Source of the DNA: Opitutus sp. GAS368 | GTDB lineage: Bacteria; Verrucomicrobiota; Verrucomicrobiia; Opitutales; Opitutaceae | Assembly: GCA_945903465.1 (NCBI GenBank) | Contig: CAMDOF010000006.1 | Location: 1 to 64,000, forward strand | Reading direction: 5' to 3' | Length of the DNA: 64,000 bases | Part shown: piece after piece, positions 27,451 through 34,395 of the stretch | Layout of the letters: every line of letters starts with the position of its first letter | How positions within the stretch are numbered: the stretch's first letter is position 1 | Position numbers and translations under genes: made by a program | The notes under the pieces: model-generated | Databases searched by the model: none | Told to the model about the DNA's origin: nothing | Seen by the model: only the letters and a program-made list of their open reading frames with translations

Positions 27451-28425
27451 TTAGGGGCCAGCCCAACGGAGGGCGGCGATCTTCGATACGAACGGGGTGT
27501 CGGAGAGGAGATAGGCGACCCATTGTTGGGCGAGAAAAGGTGCCCAGAGGACGCCCTTTGAACCTAGGCCGTTGACCAAGCCCAAGCGGGGAACGGAGGG
27601 GTGCGGGCCGGCGATTGGATGCTTATCCGGTAAATTGACCCTTACGCCGCAACGTTGGCCGGTGACCGCAAAAGGACGTTGACCGAGCATCGAACGGGCG
27701 CTGCGCTCTAATTCACGACGGCCGGCGAGACTGGGATCTGCAGTCGTGAGCCCAGGCTGGTGAGTTGCACCGACCCAGGCGGTATCGGTGCCGAGCGGCA
27801 CGATCCAATGGCGGCGGTTGAGCACGACATCCGGAGAGAGCCCAGCCACGGCCACCTCGATAATTTCACCTCGGGAAAACTCCCAAGGTACGAAGCCAAA
27901 CTCGGACCGACGCGTAATTGCGGCGCCCGAGCAATCGATAACCAGCGAGAAAGCGCTCTCGGTGGCCTGAGGCCGCCAGTGACCGCTTTGCCGCCAGTGA
28001 GTTCGGGTCGCGAGGATGAGTGCGGGCAGATCCACGCGTGCGGCGTCTTTGATCCAAAATCCAGAGTCGTCGGACTCAGCCGCAAAAGGCGCCAGTTCTC
28101 CCCTCGCCTGCTTGGACGCAAACACCGTGCGCTCATGATCATCCGCAAAGAGTCGGCGCACGCGCATCTCGCGCCACAAAGGCACGCCCAAGGCAGTTTC
28201 TAAATCTTGGTAAAAAGCACGCGCGATCGGCAGCAGCGTTTCGATTTGCGAGCTTTTTACCAACCGGCGACCTGTAATGGGATTGATGATACCGGCGGCC
28301 GCGGCGGTCGCGGTGGGCGCCTGCCCGCCATCAACGATCACGAAGGTAATACCGGCCCGCTCCAACGCCCAAGCCAAGACCGTCCCGGCGAGCCCCTGAC
28401 CGACAATTAAGACAGCCTCTGCCAT
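27451..28425 (-). CDS. FAD-dependent oxidoreductase (DAO family)
   Basis: The ATG at 28423-28425 gives MAEAVLIVGQGLAGTVLAWAL, with the dinucleotide-binding GxGxxG motif right at the start; 324 residues. Further DAO features are AAGIINPITGRRLVKS, VIDCSGAA and a C-terminal NGLGSKGVLWAPFLAQQ, which binds the FAD pyrophosphate. The resemblance is to glycine-oxidase/MnmC C-domain-like amine oxidases. The substrate is unknown. It runs in the same direction as the PIG-L gene upstream with a 120-base gap. Confidence 0.85.
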   Translation of the reverse strand: MAEAVLIVGQGLAGTVLAWALERAGITFVIVDGGQAPTATAAAAGIINPITGRRLVKSSQIETLLPIARAFYQDLETALGVPLWREMRVRRLFADDHERTVFASKQARGELAPFAAESDDSGFWIKDAARVDLPALILATRTHWRQSGHWRPQATESAFSLVIDCSGAAITRRSEFGFVPWEFSRGEIIEVAVAGLSPDVVLNRRHWIVPLGTDTAWVGATHQPGLTTADPSLAGRRELERSARSMLGQRPFAVTGQRCGVRVNLPDKHPIAGPHPSVPRLGLVNGLGSKGVLWAPFLAQQWVAYLLSDTPFVSKIAALRWAGP

Positions 28426-28512
28426 AAAAAACGTCCCTCGGCGGCGAGGGCAGTGCGGGCGAACCCCGCCAGGCCGCAAACGAGAAATGGGGAAGTCACC
28501 ACGACCTCAGGG

Positions 28513-28552
28513 CTAAGTCGCCGATGACTTTTGGCTGGAACGTGGCACTTAG
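28513..28552. repeat. inverted repeat covering the PIG-L stop codon
   Basis: CTAAGT (28513-28518) and ACTTAG (28547-28552) face each other across 28 bases, and AAGTC/GACTT (28515-28530) forms a competing inner stem. The tta of the PIG-L stop (28549-28551) lies within the right arm. It shares GGCTAAGTC with the 3'-end repeats described at 31099 and 37212. Confidence 0.4.
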
Positions 28553-29400
28553 GCGAAGTTAGCCAAGCGGGTGGCGACATCTGCCTTGAAGCGATCGACA
28601 AATCCTTGGGTATACTCCGCGACTGAAAGCGCCGGATTATCTATAAGCGGCGTGAGATCCATAGCCCAGGTGATACCTTGGAATTGATCCGTCGCGTGCG
28701 AGGTGTGGTAAGTTGCGTGCGCAATGCGGCGGCCGGCAGTCGCAAGGTCGTAGCGTTTTCCGCCGCTGATCTGGGAATCGAAAACGCCGACGAGGGCCAT
28801 GGCGAGATTAGGAAACCTCCCCGCATCGAGCACCTGTTTATCAGCATCGAGCAGCCAATCAAGATCCCGCCAGACCTCGCAGCCGAGCACGCGGCGCGGG
28901 CGGCAGTTGGCAGGAATTTTGCGCAAGGCGGCGAGGCTGTGAGCGAGTACGCCAATGTGGGTGTCATGCTTGTCAGCGGGCTGGTGCAAATAGACAATCT
29001 CAGCCTGAGCGGCGGAGAAAATCTTTAACAAATCGTCCTGAACGGCCAAGTTGGCCTTGTCCTTCACCGCGGAGCTGGGATGAGCTAATTGGATCTGGAT
29101 GCTGTACTCTCCGACAACGGCTGCCTTGCGCTGTTCTTGGCGGCGCACCTCCTGCATTTGAACGTCTGTAAATTCCGCATAAACCCCGGCGCGCGGGCTG
29201 CCAGCTCCATTGGTCACGACGACACCACTGAACCATCGATCGCGGCGACCGAAGCAATCAGCAATGCCGGGATAGGCCATAATTTCAATATCGTCCTGAT
29301 GAGCGGCGACGCAGAGATGGGTGGTCCGGGCGAGGGCATTTTCGGGTGTGAGGCCGGTATCCGGAACGAAAATATCGGCGGCGGGATGGGAAAATTTCAT
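28549..29400 (-). CDS. PIG-L family deacetylase
   Basis: 283 residues. The zinc-binding motif appears as AHQDDIE (33-39; AHPDDE in most members), and the third ligand region as HQPADKHDTHIGVLAHSL. Family members remove acetyl groups from N-acetylglucosamine conjugates. The C-terminal half contains AHATYHTSHATDQFQGITWAMDL. The nearby sugar-kinase-like gene supports a role in amino-sugar metabolism, but the specific substrate is unknown. No signal peptide is seen, so it is probably cytoplasmic. Confidence 0.85.
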   Translation of the reverse strand: MKFSHPAADIFVPDTGLTPENALARTTHLCVAAHQDDIEIMAYPGIADCFGRRDRWFSGVVVTNGAGSPRAGVYAEFTDVQMQEVRRQEQRKAAVVGEYSIQIQLAHPSSAVKDKANLAVQDDLLKIFSAAQAEIVYLHQPADKHDTHIGVLAHSLAALRKIPANCRPRRVLGCEVWRDLDWLLDADKQVLDAGRFPNLAMALVGVFDSQISGGKRYDLATAGRRIAHATYHTSHATDQFQGITWAMDLTPLIDNPALSVAEYTQGFVDRFKADVATRLANFA

Positions 29401-29550
29401 GCAGGAAAAATGAGAACGAAAAGGAGCGGATGGTCAGAGGAGGCCGGAGTCGGCGAAAGATCAATGAGGCGGAGCGCCGATACGGCTAAGCCCTCGGGAG
29501 GAATCTCCTTATGAAAATCTACTGTCAGGAGGGCATTCGCGGCCGGCGGA

Positions 29551-30954
29551 CTAAACGAGGGAAGGGCGAAGGGATGGCAAGCTGGCGGCGGCGGTAGCTT
29601 GGCCGTGGCGCTTGCTCTTTTCGTCAGGAGTCAGGATGCGAATCCTCTCAGCAAGCTCGGGGAACTCCGCGCGCAGCACGCCCTCGGCCCGCTCGATGAT
29701 AATTTCGCCACCCTCTCCAGAGGTAACCCGCCCGAGAATCAGGAGATGATGGACGTCGTAAAAGTCCGCGTAGTGGGCAATCGCGTAGCCAAAACCAATG
29801 CCGATGGCGTCGTAAATCATTCGGGCGCGCGGGTCGCCGGCCTTCATCGCAGCCTGGACGGCGAGCAATTGCTCAGGCAGGGGGACGTTGGCCAGAGAGG
29901 CCAAACCCACCTTTGCGGCGAGACGCGCCACACCCTGTTGAGAGAAATATTGGGCGCCGCAGCCCAAATCCCCCGACCATTCATCACGCGGAGCATTAAG
30001 CCGATAATCGATGGGCGCGAAGGCGAGCTCATTGAGCCACGAAGTGATCGTGCCCGACGGCGTGACGTAGCCACCAGCTTGACTTGTACCCATGGAGACA
30101 CCGAGCACGGCGTTTGCATTCATTTCCATGGAACCTGCGAGGGCGGTGACCTCGCCGTCGTTAGCGACTTCGAACGGCACTCCGCCCCAACGTTCCTGCA
30201 AGGTAAAAAACATCCTTCGTATGTGTTGATCAAAAAGAGGTGGGGGCACCCCCCGAAACAAGGAGCCGACGCGTACCTCATTGTTGACGTAGACGCCGGC
30301 AGCGCTACCACCGATTGCATCGACACGGGGCAGGTGGGCCGCGGCCCGCGAGAGGGAGTCGTGCACGCCAGCGAGATGGTAAGCCGGATCTTGCTGAAAA
30401 TATGGATCCCAGGCGATCTCCTCGGAGAAAACGACGTGACCGTCGATCAAAGCGGCCGACTTGCGATCGCTGCCACCGAGATCGAATCCGATGCGACAAC
30501 CGTCGAGGTGCCGCCCCATGGGGGAACTCGTCTCGCGAGCGGAGGGGAGGTCGGCGAGCGGGCACGCGGCAATCTCGAAGCTCTGGCCAAAGACCTTAAC
30601 GCCCATAAACTCGTGATCGAAAGCCCGAGCCCCGGTAGGATGATAAATCGTGGCGAGGGCGGCGGCGATTTCGTCGGCGCCAGCGACGAGGATTCGACTG
30701 CCGCCCTTCATCCAAAGCAGAAACTTCAGGAGGCGCTCTGAGTAGAGCAACGTCAGGTGAGCGGCGGGGTGAGACGCGGCAAGAACGCGGCTGACATGCT
30801 GAAAAACTGAGCCATCGGGTCGGCAAAGAGCGAAAGCAAAGGGACGGGACCCAGGATCGGTTGCCACGAGTTGGCGATAGGCACGATTCCACAAGGAAGC
30901 GGGCAGAAATTCTGGATCAATTTGCGACCGTATTTTTTGGGGGACGAGCAACAT
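29551..30954 (-). CDS. atypical ROK/hexokinase-like sugar kinase
   Basis: 467 residues, longer than usual ROK kinases (about 300). An uncharacterised N-terminal domain (1-150) precedes the actin-like ATPase fold. Phosphate-1 is IGFDLGGSDRKSAALIDG (155-172). The catalytic Asp region is VANDGEVTALAGSM (263-276), where ROK has NDANAAALGE. Phosphate-2 is LGVSMGTSQAGGYV. The ROK zinc motif (ExGH...CxCGxxGC) is replaced by NELAFAPIDYRLN...GCGAQYFS, so the canonical zinc site is missing. It lies upstream of the PIG-L gene with a 150-base gap and probably phosphorylates a sugar. Confidence 0.75.
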   Translation of the reverse strand: MLLVPQKIRSQIDPEFLPASLWNRAYRQLVATDPGSRPFAFALCRPDGSVFQHVSRVLAASHPAAHLTLLYSERLLKFLLWMKGGSRILVAGADEIAAALATIYHPTGARAFDHEFMGVKVFGQSFEIAACPLADLPSARETSSPMGRHLDGCRIGFDLGGSDRKSAALIDGHVVFSEEIAWDPYFQQDPAYHLAGVHDSLSRAAAHLPRVDAIGGSAAGVYVNNEVRVGSLFRGVPPPLFDQHIRRMFFTLQERWGGVPFEVANDGEVTALAGSMEMNANAVLGVSMGTSQAGGYVTPSGTITSWLNELAFAPIDYRLNAPRDEWSGDLGCGAQYFSQQGVARLAAKVGLASLANVPLPEQLLAVQAAMKAGDPRARMIYDAIGIGFGYAIAHYADFYDVHHLLILGRVTSGEGGEIIIERAEGVLRAEFPELAERIRILTPDEKSKRHGQATAAASLPSLRPSLV

Positions 30955-31098
30955 GGGAGGGCAAAAAACGCTAGGTCAGCGACCACTCAAGAAAAAAAGA
31001 TCCCGTTTTTTCTGAGGAGCAAACGGGGCCGAGGGAGCAGGACGGAAAGCAGGCTCAAAAAATCATCTTAAACGAGCCAACCATGGGAGGCGAGGAGT

Positions 31099-31217
31099 CT
31101 GTCCGACTTAGCCGCTTGGAGGCGTTTAATGGATCAATAATCGGATTTTAATGAACTCAAACTCCCCAAAAATTGATTCCAGAGGGCCTTTATCTTCTCA
31201 AACCGAAAGGCTGCTAG
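31099..31217 (+). repeat. 3'-end structured repeat, copy 1
   Basis: A 119-base element about three quarters identical by eye to the reverse complement of 37212-37328. Shared blocks include GACTTAGCCG, AGGCGTT, ATGAACT, ATTGATTCCAG and CCGAAAGGC.GCTAG. It stands ten bases beyond the stop of the HlyD-family gene (31227). Read from that gene, GCCTTT and AAAGGC can pair, a stem that is kept in the other copy with different bases. Confidence 0.75.
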
Positions 31218-31226
31218 ACGCCGCGG

Positions 31227-32330
31227 TCAGCGCAACGCGACGTCGACGGGCTCACCGGGGCGGAGCTTCATACCGGCGGGCACCGATAAATGAACTCGCA
31301 AGCCCAACTCAACAAAGGGAGAGACCGGCAAGCGCATCGCGGAGAGAATCGAAGGAGAAACTGGCTCCAGCTGGGTGCCGACCATCAAAATTTTCGAGGA
31401 GCCGCTGAAGCGCTCGTTACCGCGGGTGAAGACTTCCGCGGATGAACCAGCCTTTAAATCGGCGGGAACGGGGTGGCGAATATACCCCACCAATCGATCT
31501 GAAAGCGGTGAGTTGATGCGAACAACCGGCTCGCTGGCAGCGACGGTTTCACCGACGCGACGAAGGACCAAAGAAACGGTGCCAGCCATTGGCGCGATCA
31601 ATGGGCAAGGAGCGAGTTGGGCTTCCGCCAGACTCAATTTGGCCTCCTGGACCTTGATCGCAGAAGCCAAAGCGGTTTCTGGGGCGAGGCCCTCCTTGAT
31701 CGCGGCAGGCGTGGCGTGGATTTTAAGGATCGGATCTAAGTGGGCGACCATCCCGGTTTCTTCGGCAACCTGCGCGGCCAAAACGTCGCGGTTACTTCTG
31801 GCCTGCTCAAAATTCTCTTCCGTGATCATTTTGAGGCGAAAGAGATTTTCCGCGCGAGCCAGATCCGCCTGCGCCTGCTGCAAGCGCACGCGCAGGCCAG
31901 CGAGCACGATACGATGGCTCATCGATTCAAGTTGGAGACGTTCAAACTCAATCGTCATCCGCTGACGATCGGTCGAGCCCTGCATGGTCGCAGACAGCAT
32001 CGCGACCTCCGCCCGGATGACCGCCAAGGTTGTTTCTAGAATCCGCGGATTAACCGCAACCACTTGGCCGATGACATCGCCGGCGCGGACCGATTGGAGT
32101 GAAACGACCTGGAGACTGGCGATCACACCCGCTTGGGCGCTACGAACTTCGGACTGAACAACCTCGGCCTCTGCGACCAAGGCCGTCGGAATGACCGAGC
32201 GGCTCCACAAAAAGGCAACTAAAGCCACGCCCAGCAGGAAAACGACGCGGGGAAGATAAAGCAGGCGGATCTCGCGCCAGCGCTGGGCAGGCGGGGTCGG
32301 GATCGGGCCCAAGATACGGGAGTCGCTCAT
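31227..32330 (-). CDS. HlyD-family secretion/efflux adaptor
   Basis: 367 residues. One membrane helix (about 27-46) follows a short cytoplasmic N-terminus. The lipoyl halves AEAEVVQSEVRSAQAGVIASLQV and CPLIAPMAGTVSLVLRRVGETV flank a long helical hairpin (about 110-220, heptad-rich, LQQAQADLARAENLFRLKMITEENFEQARSNRDVL). The C-terminus ends PGEPVDVALR. It is the third gene of the operon VTC-DUF4956-HlyD and starts nine bases after the DUF4956 stop. Partner channel and cargo are not encoded nearby. Confidence 0.88.
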   Translation of the reverse strand: MSDSRILGPIPTPPAQRWREIRLLYLPRVVFLLGVALVAFLWSRSVIPTALVAEAEVVQSEVRSAQAGVIASLQVVSLQSVRAGDVIGQVVAVNPRILETTLAVIRAEVAMLSATMQGSTDRQRMTIEFERLQLESMSHRIVLAGLRVRLQQAQADLARAENLFRLKMITEENFEQARSNRDVLAAQVAEETGMVAHLDPILKIHATPAAIKEGLAPETALASAIKVQEAKLSLAEAQLAPCPLIAPMAGTVSLVLRRVGETVAASEPVVRINSPLSDRLVGYIRHPVPADLKAGSSAEVFTRGNERFSGSSKILMVGTQLEPVSPSILSAMRLPVSPFVELGLRVHLSVPAGMKLRPGEPVDVALR

Positions 32331-32339
32331 GGGAGTAGT

Positions 32340-33023
32340 TTAAATCTCTGATTCATCAGCCGATTGAACACTGGAGACCCGATCGACGCCGGGAAGGGCG
32401 GCAAGCTCGGAGAGGAGTTCGGCGGCGCGCGCGGGATCGCGAAGGAGAACGCGATAGGAAAGATCGGCGCCCTCCATACCCGATCCAAAGTGCTGGTTAG
32501 CCACGTGCACCTTTAGACTGTGCCTCTCGAGGAGTAGCATCACGCCCGGTAACTCATCAGCCGTGCGCATCCAGCGTAGATTGAGGATCATATCGAAGCG
32601 GTGACGCGTGCCCGCGGCCGTCATCCACAGGAAGATGAAAAGTCCGGACAAGGCGAAGGCACCGACGACGGCAGTCGCGAATTTCTGGGTGCCACAACCC
32701 GTCCCGAGAATAATCACAGAAAGCACGTAACAGGTGTCGAGCGTATCGCGCAAAGCGTTACGAAAACGGATGACCGCAAAGACGGCGATAAGCCCGAAAG
32801 CCGTGACGAGATTGTTCGCCATGACGAGCAGAACGAGGGCCACCAGCACAGGCAGGACGATCAGCGAAACGACAAATGAACGGGAATAAGAGACGCCCGA
32901 ATGAGTAAGCACATACACCCAAGCGAAGGTCTGCCCAAAGAGGTAGGCGAGCACAAGGGCAAGAAAGAGCGAGACAAAGCTCGTGGGGGCTGATCCGAAA
33001 TCACCTTGTAAAAAAGCACTCAT
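32340..33023 (-). CDS. DUF4956 membrane protein
   Basis: 227 residues. About five hydrophobic segments occupy 14-135 (VSLFLALVLAYLFGQTFAWVYV; FVVSLIVLPVLVALVLLVM; TAFGLIAVFAVIRFRNALRDTLDT). The motif FAVIRFRNALRDTLDTCYV is the core I associate with DUF4956. The soluble C-terminal 90 residues look like an ACT/MgtC-type ferredoxin fold (ERHSLKVHVAN, LAALPGVDRVSSVQ). It overlaps the VTC gene by ATGA (33020-33023). Its function is unknown; the recurrent partner is a VTC-domain protein. Confidence 0.85.
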   Translation of the reverse strand: MSAFLQGDFGSAPTSFVSLFLALVLAYLFGQTFAWVYVLTHSGVSYSRSFVVSLIVLPVLVALVLLVMANNLVTAFGLIAVFAVIRFRNALRDTLDTCYVLSVIILGTGCGTQKFATAVVGAFALSGLFIFLWMTAAGTRHRFDMILNLRWMRTADELPGVMLLLERHSLKVHVANQHFGSGMEGADLSYRVLLRDPARAAELLSELAALPGVDRVSSVQSADESEI

Positions 33024-33874
33024 TTACGATTTGGGCCTAGAGAGGAACGTAATGCGGTGGAAGCGTCAAGCCAAGGCGCGCTGGTCGCGACGGTCGTTTC
33101 CGAGTTGCCCCATTGAAAGCCCGTCAGGCGCCGCGACACTTTACTATGGCCGAGCTTTTCGACCCCCTCGCCATATTTAGCGGCGCCCGAACTCTTCAAA
33201 TCGAAGCCGCGGACCATCTCTATCATCCACGTGGGCATTCGCTCAGTAAATTTAAGTTCAAGGATGACCACGCCTTTAAAGATCGAGGCTGGTTTCTTGA
33301 ATTTAGCCGACAAATCGCCGCCAAACTCCGGTTCAGCATGGACATTCCGATCCAAGGTCACCCGCACCGCGCCTTTGCCACCGCTGACATAGGCCTCGCG
33401 CATATAAGCGTTGTGGAGACGGGGCGCAGCCTGAAGTCGTTCGACCAATTGCCAGAAATCTAACAAGTCGGACCATTGCTGCGGGTTCCAAGCGTGGAGA
33501 TCGCCACGCGACGGACTGGCGCCGACGAGTAACGACCGGATGGCGTGCCGGCCGACTCGCGCGCGTTGTTTAACGATACCCTCATTAATCCGGTGCTTTA
33601 TTTCGAAATAAACGGGAGAGGCGGGATCCTCGTCGTAATAGCGAATGCGCAACTTGAAACGATTGCGCTCGCCGTTAGCCGCGGCGTGGTAGGTCGTCAG
33701 CTGATTCGAATCCAGATAGAGGGTTTGAACTTCGTAGGAATTATCCACTTTGCCGACCGCATTTTCATCTGGATCGAGATAACTGGTGAGGAAACTCCGG
33801 ACCTGCCGCGCGGTCTCTTCACTGACAATATACTTGATTTCGCGCCGTTGGCGCTGAGCGCGATCAACCTTCAT
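33020..33874 (-). CDS. VTC-domain protein (polyphosphate-polymerase-like)
   Basis: About 284 residues from ATG 33874; a GTG at 33901 would add nine. Basic and acidic tunnel motifs typical of VTC/CYTH-like triphosphate tunnel enzymes are visible: RREIKYIVSEE, YLDSNQLTTYHAAANGERNRFKLRIRYY, VYFEIKHRINEGIVKQRA and GVVILELKF. In yeast Vtc4 this fold polymerises polyphosphate from ATP (family knowledge). No membrane segment is seen; the coupled DUF4956 protein could supply it, by analogy with the membrane part of the VTC complex. Actual activity is unproven. Confidence 0.85.
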   Translation of the reverse strand: MKVDRAQRQRREIKYIVSEETARQVRSFLTSYLDPDENAVGKVDNSYEVQTLYLDSNQLTTYHAAANGERNRFKLRIRYYDEDPASPVYFEIKHRINEGIVKQRARVGRHAIRSLLVGASPSRGDLHAWNPQQWSDLLDFWQLVERLQAAPRLHNAYMREAYVSGGKGAVRVTLDRNVHAEPEFGGDLSAKFKKPASIFKGVVILELKFTERMPTWMIEMVRGFDLKSSGAAKYGEGVEKLGHSKVSRRLTGFQWGNSETTVATSAPWLDASTALRSSLGPNRK

Positions 33875-33904
33875 CTTTTGCCGAAAGAAAGCTAAAGACA
33901 CTGC

Positions 33905-33921
33905 TTGAGGTCAAGCCTCAA
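33905..33921. promoter_or_regulatory. TTGAGG/CCTCAA palindrome upstream of the VTC gene
   Basis: A perfect 6-bp inverted repeat with a 5-base spacer (TTGAGG-TCAAG-CCTCAA), about 30 bases upstream of the ATG chosen for the VTC gene. It could be an operator or an mRNA hairpin. Nothing else supports a specific regulator. Confidence 0.3.
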
Positions 33922-34395
33922 TCAGATTCGTTGAGGGTTTTTATCCACGGCCAGCGTCTCCGCCCACCTTGGGCGAACGGAGATTAGTAACCGAGGGAGA
34001 GCGGGCCGCGCTCACCTGGGATTGCGCGGCGCCTTGGTCGATAGGCGGTGGGCGTGGGGGGCGAGCGCGAAGGGCGACAACACCGCCCAATTCCTCGCCG
34101 CCATCACCACCTACCACCCCTGCTTGAACTTCACCCGTAAAACCGCTCCCGCGGCAACCAAACCCCGGCCGATCTCCTCGCCCTACGCGCCCCTCACGAC
34201 AGTCCCCAAATACTACTCCTTCCCCCCATCCTGCTCGATGCACCCGCCGCCGCCGCCCGCCGCTCGCCCGAATCCATCCTGCCCGACGCACCCCATTCCG
34301 CTCGATGCACCCCTCGGTCAGCAACGGCCCAGGACCTTCTGATCCTCGGGAAACGGGTCGACTTAAGCAGCGATACCGCCAACCATCAAACCACG
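33922..34395. other. divergent intergenic region, no gene seen
   Basis: C-rich sequence between the VTC operon and the secreted esterase-like gene. Frames on both strands are Pro/Ser or Gly/Arg-rich translations with no recognisable domain. The string GCTCGATGCACCC occurs at about 34233 and 34299 with a related copy between them. Promoters for both flanking transcripts must be here, but I cannot place them. Confidence 0.5.
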
